A DNA stretch of 64,000 nt, taken from contig NZ_MWQN01000002.1 of assembly GCF_002024165.1 (NCBI RefSeq), positions 434,001 through 498,000 of the forward strand. The letters run 5' to 3'. This document shows positions 33,345 to 41,216 of the stretch, one piece after another. This stretch comes from Embleya scabrispora. GTDB lineage: Bacteria; Actinomycetota; Actinomycetes; Streptomycetales; Streptomycetaceae. A program made the position numbers and the translations under genes. Within the stretch, counting starts at the first letter, position 1; every line of letters begins with the position of its first letter. The notes below the pieces were generated by a model. The model saw nothing but the letters and a program-made list of their open reading frames with translations, was not told the origin of the DNA and searched no databases.

Positions 33345-33980
33345 CGGTGGCTCTCCTCGGTGCGGTCGAAGGGGTGGGGGTCGGGGGGTACGGGTGGGCG
33401 GCTCGGGGCGGGACTCGGGGGTGGGGAGGGTCGGGTTCGCTCGGCTCGCTCGGGAGTGCGGGCCCCGGTCCGGTGGGCCGGGCACAGTGACCGTAGCCCA
33501 CGTGGGTGTCCGGATCCGATTCGTTCGCGGTAGCCGTTCGCCGCGGTCGACGCGGGCACGCCGGGGCTCGCCCGCGGCCGGTCGTCGGCGCGCCGCCGGC
33601 CCGAGCTCTCGTCGAGGCGCAATTGCCTTCCGGCGTGCGGCAGTTCACTTCACGGACGCACCGATGCGCATGGATCGAGGTCGGCTCGGGGTGCGATGCG
33701 ACGGCATGGGCGAGGTGTTCGCGTGTCCGGGCGTCGATGCGGACGCCTTCCGCACGGTGGCCGAACACCGCTGGTCACTACTGCCTCGGCGGTCGACGGA
33801 CAGGGGCGCCGGAGGTGGCGCGGGGAGTCCGCTTCGTGGCGTGAACGGCCATCAGCACGACGGTGCGCCCGCGCCTAGCGTGAAGTGGCCGGCAGCGCGT
33901 ACGTGTGCCGGTTGATCATGAACTGGCCGGCAGATCGGGAAGGCACCGGCTTTTCCGGACATCCGATACGGGGAGACGAC
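33345..33980. other. 636-bp region without a convincing gene; G-tracts and a direct repeat
   Basis: It separates the Lrp gene from the flavoprotein gene. G-runs fill 33371-33435. The nearly identical 15-mers TGAAGTGGCCGGCAG (33881) and TGAACTGGCCGGCAG (33919) lie upstream of the flavoprotein start. Open frames here lack recognisable protein features. Confidence 0.45.
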
Positions 33981-34583
33981 ATGAGCATCAAGGTCACCGT
34001 GATCTATCACGACACCGACACGTGCGTACGCGCGCTGGCCGACGCGGTCGCCGCGGTCGCCTGGAACACCGGCGCCGACATCCGGCTGCGCAGATTGCCC
34101 GAGGCCGAACCGGCCGCGCCACGGGACGGGACCAAGGCCGACCCGCTCGCCACGGTGGGCGACCTGACCTGGCCCGACGTGGTGATCCTGGGCGCACCGG
34201 CACGCGACGGCGACGTCGTCGCGCTGCTGCACCGCCTCACCCGCTCGGCAACCGCGTCGGCGACCGACGCGGCCGCCCGGGACATGCGCGACTCCTGGCA
34301 GCGGCGATCCTGCGAACAGGTCTTCGGCGTCTTCGTCACCACTCCGGCCCCCGACACCCGCCACGGCGGCCTGATGCGCGACTTCGCGATCATCCGCCCC
34401 CGGTCCGCGACGGACGACGACCCCCACCCACGCCCGTCGATCGCCACCCTCACCGAACTCACCGCCCGCACATCCGCCACGGCCGACCCGACCCTGCTCT
34501 CCCTCGACCTGGCCAGAATCCAAACCCGCCGCTGCGTCGAGATGGCCGCCCTGCTCCGGGCCGAACGAGTCCTGGTGGCCTGA
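33981..34583 (+). CDS. Flavodoxin-fold (WrbA-like) oxidoreductase
   Basis: A 200-residue protein with a flavodoxin-like start (IKVTVIYHDTDTCVRALADA) and the alternating strand/helix pattern of WrbA and other FMN-dependent NAD(P)H:quinone reductases (TWPDVVILGAPARDGDVVAL). The classic FMN phosphate loop (S/T-x-T-G-N-T) is altered to YHDTDTC, so flavin binding is not assured. GGGGAG precedes ATG 33981. It sits at the edge of the terpene locus and could supply electrons or reduce the terpene product (inference). Confidence 0.65.
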   Translation: MSIKVTVIYHDTDTCVRALADAVAAVAWNTGADIRLRRLPEAEPAAPRDGTKADPLATVGDLTWPDVVILGAPARDGDVVALLHRLTRSATASATDAAARDMRDSWQRRSCEQVFGVFVTTPAPDTRHGGLMRDFAIIRPRSATDDDPHPRPSIATLTELTARTSATADPTLLSLDLARIQTRRCVEMAALLRAERVLVA

Positions 34584-34636
34584 GACGCGAACGGGCGGCC
34601 CCGGCCGGTCGGTTGGATCCGCGAACGGCCGCCGGA

Positions 34637-34666
34637 CGGCCCGGTCTTCGGTGTGGGACCGGGCCG
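34637..34666. terminator. Hairpin between flavoprotein and terpene cyclase genes
   Basis: A perfect 10-bp stem with a 10-nt loop, 53 nt after the flavoprotein stop and in the gap between two convergent genes. Confidence 0.6.
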
Positions 34667-34771
34667 CCTGCCCGCCTCCCTGCGGCGGGCTCGACCGGTC
34701 GCAGACTACGGCCGCCTCACATGATGGCCGATCGGTCCGACATCGGCGCCGGCGGACCCGGGGAAGCGGGT

Positions 34772-35854
34772 TCAGGCGCCGAAGAGCGAAGGCAGGTTGT
34801 CGGGTGGTTGTGGGGAAGTGACGTGATAGCGGCCGCAGTTCATGGACCAGTCGAGGTTGCCGCGGATCCAGGCGCCCATCCCGCGCACATAGCGGGCCAG
34901 GCGGGCGTCGCCCGATTCCAGGAGCGGGCGGGCCAGTCGGTCGAAGCGGCGCATCTGGTCCTCGTACATGGACACCGCCCTGCGCAGCGCCTCGTCGAGG
35001 GGGCAGTAGTAGTGGTCGGCGAGCACGGTGATCAGGTTGGTGTGGCCGGGCCAGTACAACTCGCGCATCCCGGAGAGGATGTCGTGGGTGTACGCGATGG
35101 CCCGGGCGGCGGCCTGTTCGCAGCGACGAACCTCGCGGCCGGCCCAGATCGGGCCCGGCAGGTAGCAGTCGTCGGCCAGTTCGATGACGACGAAGCACAT
35201 GCCGCGCATCAGGATCGTGGACTCGCGCAGCCGCACGTACTGCCCCAGGCTCGGGGTGATGCCGCGGGCCCGATAGATCGCCTCCGCCGCCACCGCGCCC
35301 AGGTAGCGGTTGAAGCCGTCGGCGAAGCGCTCCACCTGTTCCGCGTTCGCGGCCATCCGGACGAGCCTGGCACGCAGGTCGATCAGGGCTTCCAGATACG
35401 GTTCGGGCACCGCCTCGATCCGACCGTGCAGGACGCGCTGCGACCACAGGATGTGTTCGGCCAGGTCCTCCAACCGGCCCTGTGCGGGCGCCAGTTCGGA
35501 GAAGCGGTCGTCCTGGAGGAACAGCCACACCATCAACTGCGCGGCCAACACCGCTCCTTCCGCGTCGCCGTGCGGATAGGTCAGCGCACCCAGTTCGCCG
35601 AACTGCGCGGCGCGCGCGGCGGCTTCCTCGGTGCGCGTGGTGATGTAGCCGAACCGCCGCATCCACGCGACCGTACGCTCGGTCACCTCGCGCGCGTCGG
35701 GGTGGCGGGCCGGCTCGACCGGGCACCACAGGTGCGGCACGGTGAGCCGGGCCGCCGGGTGCGCCGGGTCAGTCGCCGTCGGGGGATGGGGCCTCGGCGC
35801 GGGCGGCGGGGTGGACAGGGCAGTGGAGCGTCGCGGATTCGTCGGTCCGTGCAT
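34772..35854 (-). CDS. Class I terpene cyclase with variant metal motifs
   Basis: A 360-residue class I terpene synthase of bacterial size. The Asp-rich motif is QDDRFSE (residues 114-120). The NSE triad reads HDILSGMRE (257-265): His257 stands where the family has Asn (NDxxSxxxE), while Asp258, Ser261 and Glu265 are kept. The C-terminal Arg-Tyr pair is present (Arg342, Tyr343). The N-terminal 40 residues are Pro-rich and disordered. It should ionise a linear prenyl diphosphate (FPP, GPP or GGPP) with Mg2+ and cyclise it. The start codon lies inside the P450 gene upstream, overlapping it by 86 nt, which implies coupled translation. Confidence 0.85.
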   Translation of the reverse strand: MHGPTNPRRSTALSTPPPAPRPHPPTATDPAHPAARLTVPHLWCPVEPARHPDAREVTERTVAWMRRFGYITTRTEEAAARAAQFGELGALTYPHGDAEGAVLAAQLMVWLFLQDDRFSELAPAQGRLEDLAEHILWSQRVLHGRIEAVPEPYLEALIDLRARLVRMAANAEQVERFADGFNRYLGAVAAEAIYRARGITPSLGQYVRLRESTILMRGMCFVVIELADDCYLPGPIWAGREVRRCEQAAARAIAYTHDILSGMRELYWPGHTNLITVLADHYYCPLDEALRRAVSMYEDQMRRFDRLARPLLESGDARLARYVRGMGAWIRGNLDWSMNCGRYHVTSPQPPDNLPSLFGA

Positions 35855-37235
35855 CGGCCGCCTCCTCGGGTGCCTGGGTCCGCGTACCGCGCGGCTCTAC
35901 CGTCAACTCCAGGGGGACCGGGGAGAGCGTCATGCGCAGCAGGGGCCTCGGCGTGGGGGCGCCGGGTATCCGGGCCAGCGAGACCCTGGACATGATGCCC
36001 GCGGCGGCCAGCGTCGCCTCGGTGATTCCGTAGGCGTCGCCGATGCACTTGCGGGTGCCGGATCCGAACGGGATGAACGCCTCGCGCTGCGCCTGGGTCA
36101 CCGCGCCCGGCAACCAGCGGTCCGGGTCGAAGCGTTCGGGGTCGGGGAACACGCTCGCGTCCCGGTGCAGGCAGTAGGGACTGAACATCACCTCGTCGCC
36201 CGGAGACAGGTGGATACCGTCGAGGGTGATGTAGTCGGTGACCCGGCGGCTGAGCACCGACACCGACGGGTACAGGCGCAGCGTCTCGGTCAGGACGCGG
36301 CTCAGCAGCGGCAGGCGCGAGATGTCGTCGTAGCCGGGCACCCGGCCGGCCAGTGCGGTGTCCACCTCGTCGTGCAGGCGCCGCTCCAGTGGGCCGTTGT
36401 GCGCCAGGACGCCGAAGGTCCAGGCCAACAGGTCGGCGGTGGCCGGGATTCCGCCGATCATCAAGGTGGCGATCTGGTCGCACACCTCGTCGTCGGTGAA
36501 CGCGCGACCGTGCTCGTCCTCGGCGGCCATGATCGTGGACAGGCCGTCGGCCGGGTCGGCGCCGCGCACGCGGTAGGCCTCGACCATGCGCTTGATCAGC
36601 GAACGGGCCTGGACGCGGGCCGTTTCGAAGCGGCGGTTGGCCGGGGTGGGCGCCCTGTGCACGAGGGCGACGGGGATCACCATCTGCCACCACATGCCGG
36701 GCATCAGCACGGTGTACGCCTCTTCGATCCGGGCGGTCAGCTGCGCCTGGGCCGGATCGGAGAACAGCGTGCGGGTCAGCGCCCGGCCGGCGAGCAAACG
36801 CATCTCCCGGCATACGTCGACGACTTGGCCCGGTTGCCACGCGTCGACCACGTCCTGCGCACATGCGGTCATGGCGGAGGTGTAGGAGACGATGCTCGGC
36901 TGCCGGAACGCCTGGTTCATCAGGGGCCGCTGGTAGCGGTGGTCGGCCGCGGAGCAGGTGCCGAGGCCGTCGCCGATCAGGGTGCGGGCGGTGTCGACGA
37001 AGGGGCCGCCCTTGTCGAACCGGTGCTGCTCGGTGACCAGCGCCTTGCGGACCAGGTCGGGCCGGGTGATGAGGTAGGCGACCTTCGGGCCGAGCCGCAA
37101 CCGTACGACCGGGGCGAGCGCGTGCTGCTCCAGCAGGAACGCCATCGGGTCGCGCCACATGGGCAGGGTGTGTCCGAGGATCGGGAGCCCTCTGCCGGCC
37201 ACGGGTGGGACGCCGGGTGGGGTGAGGGTGGTCAT
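35769..37235 (-). CDS. Cytochrome P450, first of the terpene locus
   Basis: A 488-residue P450. Heme loop FGSGTRKCIGDAYG (Cys397), K-helix ETLR (317-320) and the PERFDPDRW meander are all intact. The I-helix, where P450s normally have (A/G)Gx(D/E)T, reads IGGIPATAD; by eye the acid-alcohol pair is replaced by Pro264-Ala265. This suggests altered O2 activation. ATG 37235 has AAGGAGGG 4 nt upstream. The last 86 nt overlap the start of the terpene cyclase, so both proteins are made from one message and the P450 probably oxidises the cyclase product. A soluble C-terminal tail of about 45 aa is unusual. Confidence 0.9.
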   Translation of the reverse strand: MTTLTPPGVPPVAGRGLPILGHTLPMWRDPMAFLLEQHALAPVVRLRLGPKVAYLITRPDLVRKALVTEQHRFDKGGPFVDTARTLIGDGLGTCSAADHRYQRPLMNQAFRQPSIVSYTSAMTACAQDVVDAWQPGQVVDVCREMRLLAGRALTRTLFSDPAQAQLTARIEEAYTVLMPGMWWQMVIPVALVHRAPTPANRRFETARVQARSLIKRMVEAYRVRGADPADGLSTIMAAEDEHGRAFTDDEVCDQIATLMIGGIPATADLLAWTFGVLAHNGPLERRLHDEVDTALAGRVPGYDDISRLPLLSRVLTETLRLYPSVSVLSRRVTDYITLDGIHLSPGDEVMFSPYCLHRDASVFPDPERFDPDRWLPGAVTQAQREAFIPFGSGTRKCIGDAYGITEATLAAAGIMSRVSLARIPGAPTPRPLLRMTLSPVPLELTVEPRGTRTQAPEEAADARTDESATLHCPVHPAARAEAPSPDGD

Positions 37236-37418
37236 GAAGCCCTCCTTGGTGATGCGTTCGCTTTCGGGTGGTGCCGGTGCCGGGGCAGGCGGGGGCGGTG
37301 GTGTGCGCAGGGGTTTCGGGAGCGGTCCGCGTGCTCGCCGCTTCATGCTTAGCGTTCGCCCGGCACGGCCGGTAAGGGCGCGCGAGTAGCGAACGCACGG
37401 CGCGAGGAGGCCGGTTGG
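37236..37418. promoter_or_regulatory. Divergent promoter between the two P450 genes
   Basis: A 183-bp region with the inverted repeat GCGTTCG (37352-37358) / CGAACGC (37390-37396), 38 bp between centres. It separates the two P450 transcripts, so one regulator could control both. Confidence 0.45.
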
Positions 37419-38843
37419 GTGCACCCTGCCCAACCGGCGATCACCTCGGCACAGTGGTGGGGGTCACCGGCAGCCTGGTCCGACGTGAAGGGATGGCGTG
37501 TGCGCACCATCGAGGACGTACCCACCGCACCGGGCGCTCTGCCCGGCGTAGGACACCTCCACCGTCTGGCCGGTCAGCGGCTGCGCTTTCTCGAATCACT
37601 GCCCGGGGTGGGGCCGTTGGTCCGGATCAGACTGGGCACCGCGCCGGTGTACGTGGTGACGGACCCCGTTCTGGTCCATCAGGTGCAGTCGTCCAAGGGC
37701 CGCAGCTTCGGCCGGGGCAAACAGTTCGAACGCATGATCCCGCTCCTTGGACACGGCGTGATCACCTCCGACGGCGAGCTGTACCACCGCCAACGGCGGG
37801 TCATCCAGCAGGCGTTCACCCCGGCGCACATCGAGCGGCACGCTGCCTCGATCCGGCGGCGCACGCGGGAATTGTGCGCCGACTGGACGCCGGGTCGGCC
37901 GGTGGACGTCCTGGAGGTGATGAAGGCGCTCTCGGTGGCCGTGACGGCGGAGACCCTGTTCTCCAACCGTATGCCCGACGGCGTCCTGGCCCAGTTGCAC
38001 CGGGTGTTGCCGGTGATCGAGCGGGCGGCGGTGGAGCGGCCGATGTTGCCGAAGGTGGTGGATCGGCTGCCGCTGCCGTTTGTCCGGCGCGGCGACGAGG
38101 CCGTGGCCCGGATGCGTGCGTTGGTGGGCGAGGCCGTCGCCGCGTGCCGCGAGCGGTCCCCGGAGGGCGACGGCGACGTGGTGGCGTGCCTGCTCGCCGC
38201 CCACGACCCGGACACGGGGCGGCCGTTGGCCGACGAGCTGATCTGCGACGAGGTCATCGCCATGCTGATCGGCGGGGTGGCGAACGTCCCGACCACGCTG
38301 TCCTGGGCGTGGTACCACCTGGCCCTGCGCCCGGGAGCGGAACGCCGGATGCTCGCCGAGATCGCCGAGTCCGCCGAACCGGGCGACGCCGTACCGACAT
38401 CGACCGATCCGCAGGCGCTGCCGTACACGCGGGCGGTGATGTACGAGACGATGCGCCTGCACTCGGTACAGCTGGTGACCCAACGCACCACGGCCGCGGT
38501 GGAGTTGGGCGATGTCATGCTGCCGAGTGGCACCGATACCGCGTACAGCCAGCACTCCCTGCACACCGACCCGCACTTCTGCCACCGGCCCGAGGCCTTC
38601 TCCCCCGAACGCTGGCTCCCGGACAGCGGCTGGAAACCGCCGCGGCACGCCTTCGTGCCCTTCGGCGGCGGCCGGTTCAAGTGCGTCGGCGACAACTTCG
38701 CCCTCGCCGAGATGCTGGCCACGCTGGTGGCGGTGGGCAGTTCGTGGCGCCTGACCCTGCAACCCGACGCACGAGTGCGGACATCCGTACGAGAGCCCAT
38801 CCCCGGCCCGAGGGGACTGATGCTGATCCCGAAGCCGATCTGA
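37419..38843 (+). CDS. Cytochrome P450, second of the terpene locus
   Basis: A 474-residue P450 with heme loop FGGGRFKCVGDNFALAE (Cys422), ETMR (343-346) and the SPERWLP meander. The I-helix reads MLIGGVANVPTT; relative to the conserved Trp295 the acid-alcohol pair is replaced by Ala288-Asn289, a different change from that of the neighbouring P450. GTG 37419 has GAGGAGG 8 nt upstream, which decides the start. It is divergent from the first P450. The two share no long identical stretch, so they are not a recent duplication. A role in oxidising the cyclase product is inferred. Confidence 0.9.
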   Translation: MHPAQPAITSAQWWGSPAAWSDVKGWRVRTIEDVPTAPGALPGVGHLHRLAGQRLRFLESLPGVGPLVRIRLGTAPVYVVTDPVLVHQVQSSKGRSFGRGKQFERMIPLLGHGVITSDGELYHRQRRVIQQAFTPAHIERHAASIRRRTRELCADWTPGRPVDVLEVMKALSVAVTAETLFSNRMPDGVLAQLHRVLPVIERAAVERPMLPKVVDRLPLPFVRRGDEAVARMRALVGEAVAACRERSPEGDGDVVACLLAAHDPDTGRPLADELICDEVIAMLIGGVANVPTTLSWAWYHLALRPGAERRMLAEIAESAEPGDAVPTSTDPQALPYTRAVMYETMRLHSVQLVTQRTTAAVELGDVMLPSGTDTAYSQHSLHTDPHFCHRPEAFSPERWLPDSGWKPPRHAFVPFGGGRFKCVGDNFALAEMLATLVAVGSSWRLTLQPDARVRTSVREPIPGPRGLMLIPKPI

Positions 38844-38989
38844 CCCGCCACGGGCCGGCGGCTTCGCCGCCAGGTGTCGGCCCGGGGCCGGTGTTCGGCG
38901 GCGCCGGCCTGCCGTCGAAGAACGGCGAGCGTTGCCGCGCGGCAACGTCGTCGGTGCCGGGGAGCGACACGGAAGCGCTGCGGCATCGG

Positions 38990-39028
38990 TCGGGCCGGTA
39001 AACCGAACGGCCGCGTGGGCCGGTTCGT

Positions 39029-39040
<12 letters not shown>
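38990..39040. terminator. Bidirectional terminator between P450 and NmrA-type genes
   Basis: Left arm 38990-39008 and right arm 39023-39040 pair over 18 bp with a single bulged base and a 14-nt loop. The right arm contains the stop codon of the minus-strand NmrA-type gene. Confidence 0.75.
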
Positions 39041-39745
<705 letters not shown>

Positions 39746-39771
39746 GGCGCGGCCCTTCATCGGAATATCAA

Positions 39772-39809
39772 CCTTATCTTGTAAGGCAAGTTAGCCTTAT
39801 GTCGTAAGG
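39772..39809. promoter_or_regulatory. Twin TetR operators CCTTA-N5-TAAGG
   Basis: Two perfect 5-5-5 palindromes, CCTTATCTTGTAAGG (39772-39786) and CCTTATGTCGTAAGG (39795-39809), with centres 23 bp apart. They lie between divergent NmrA-like and TetR genes and cover the probable promoters of both. Confidence 0.8.
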
Positions 39810-39838
39810 TGGTCAATGGGAACGATCAAGGAGGGTGC

Positions 39839-40540
39839 ATGAGCGAGGCAGCCAAGCGCCGCCGCGGCGGCTCGGCCCGCACGCCGCTCAGTCGCGAGCG
39901 GGTGATCGCCACGGCGATGGCGGTGGCCGACGAGAAGGGCACGGCCGCCCTCACCATGCGGGCCATCGCCGAACCCCTGGGCGTGGAGGCGATGTCCCTC
40001 TACCACCACGTCGCGGGCCGGGAGGAGGTCTTGGACGGCATGGTGGACGCGGTCTTCGCCGAGATCGAGCTACCGCCGCCCGGCACCGAGTGGAAGATCG
40101 CGATGCACCGCCGGGCGGCCTCGGCCCGCACCGCGTTGCGTCGCCACCCCTGGGCGGTGGCCCTCCTCGACTCGCGCGCCCACCCCGGACCCGCGACCCT
40201 GCGCCACCACGACGCCGTCGTCGGCGCCCTGCGCACGGCGGGCTTCTCCATCGCGATGACCGCGCACGCCGTGTCCCTGATCGACAGCTACGTCTACGGC
40301 TACGTCATCCAGGAACTGAGCCTGCCGTTCACCGGCACGGCGGACCTGACCGAGATCACCGACGAGTTCCTGCACGACCTCCCCACCGACACCTACCCCC
40401 ACCTGACCGAACTGGCCAGGGAACTGGCCCGAACCCCCGACTACGACCCGGCCGAGGCATTCACCTTCGGCCTGACCCTGATCCTCGACGCCCTACACCC
40501 GACCGGCGCGTGCCCGGTCGTCGGCGTCGCCGACCAGTAG
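39839..40540 (+). CDS. TetR-family regulator with TetR-C-like domain
   Basis: A 233-residue TetR/AcrR regulator. The N-terminal HTH contains LTMRAIAEPLGVEAMSLYHH VAGREEVLD, the pattern of the TetR subgroup that carries a TetR-C ligand domain. The C-terminal helices include RRHPWAVALLDSRAHPGPAT. ATG 39839 has AAGGAGGG upstream. It is divergent from the NmrA-like gene with two palindromes between, and its 3' end overlaps the next TetR gene tail-to-tail by 48 nt. Confidence 0.85.
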   Translation: MSEAAKRRRGGSARTPLSRERVIATAMAVADEKGTAALTMRAIAEPLGVEAMSLYHHVAGREEVLDGMVDAVFAEIELPPPGTEWKIAMHRRAASARTALRRHPWAVALLDSRAHPGPATLRHHDAVVGALRTAGFSIAMTAHAVSLIDSYVYGYVIQELSLPFTGTADLTEITDEFLHDLPTDTYPHLTELARELARTPDYDPAEAFTFGLTLILDALHPTGACPVVGVADQ

Positions 40541-41098
40541 GGGGAGGAAGATCTCGTCGACGATCTCCTCGAGGGCCCGGTCGGGGGCGGCGGCGAAGGT
40601 GGTCAGGAATTCGTGGCGCAGCAGGTCGAATGGTAGGGACTTGATCCGCTCGGTGAGCCGCCCCGGGTCGATCTCGCCGCGTTCCACGGCTCGGTCGAAG
40701 AGGACGTCGACGGCCTCCTTGCGGCCGGTCACGAGCGGGTCGGTGATATCGCCGGGGCGGATTCCGGTCGCCTGGTAGTGGGCGGCCAGGTGTGCGATCA
40801 CGATGGTGGCCAACTCGGCCCGGGTGCTGTTGATCTCGCGCATCAGGGTCAGCACGTCCTCGCGCAGGCTTCCCGTGTCGGGGATGGCCAGGCGGGCTTC
40901 CTTCATGGTGTGCGCGATGGTGGCCCGGACCAGTTCGTCGCGGTCCGACCAGCGGCGATACAGCACCGGCGGGCTGGTGCCGGCCCGCTTGACCACGGCG
41001 TCCATGGTGAATTTGGCGTAGCCGTGGAGGGTGAGTTCCGCCCAGGCCGCGTCCAGGAGCGCCTTCTCCAGTGCCGCCCCGCGGCGCCGCTCGGCCAT
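40493..41098 (-). CDS. TetR-family regulator of the DHA2 pump
   Basis: A 201-residue TetR/AcrR regulator with the HTH AKFTMDAVVKRAGTSPPVLY and RRWSDRDELV, then a ligand domain of the TetR-C-11 type (LREDVLTLMREINSTRAELA). ATG 41098 has GAGGAGG 6 nt upstream; a longer frame to 41218 would run through the operator region and is rejected. It is divergent from the MFS transporter gene. Its 3' end overlaps the preceding TetR gene by 48 nt on opposite strands. Confidence 0.85.
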   Translation of the reverse strand: MAERRRGAALEKALLDAAWAELTLHGYAKFTMDAVVKRAGTSPPVLYRRWSDRDELVRATIAHTMKEARLAIPDTGSLREDVLTLMREINSTRAELATIVIAHLAAHYQATGIRPGDITDPLVTGRKEAVDVLFDRAVERGEIDPGRLTERIKSLPFDLLRHEFLTTFAAAPDRALEEIVDEIFLPLLVGDADDRARAGRV

Positions 41099-41141
41099 CC
41101 GCGACCTCCTCTTCCTTCTCGGTCTTCCTCGTTTCCCATTG

Positions 41142-41202
41142 GATAGGTTGCCTATCTTATCGCGGCGCCCTACTCTGGCGATCGTAAGATAGAGAGCCTT
41201 TC
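41142..41202. promoter_or_regulatory. Twin TetR operators at the efflux promoter
   Basis: A perfect palindrome GATAGG-TTG-CCTATC (41142-41156) and a second related site GATAGAGAGCCTTTC (41188-41202; 11 of 15 identical) lie between the divergent TetR and MFS genes. The second site lies just upstream of the MFS ribosome-binding site. Confidence 0.75.
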
Positions 41203-41216
41203 TTAAGGAGTCGTCC

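Noticed and set aside
33506-33844. A 112-codon + strand frame in the 636-bp gap
   Set aside because: The composition is Arg/Ala-rich without motifs and it lacks a ribosome-binding site.
40493-40540. Tail-to-tail overlap of two TetR genes as a possible frame error
   Set aside because: Both C-termini read normally and both stops are clean; a 48-nt overlap is tolerable in GC-rich genomes.
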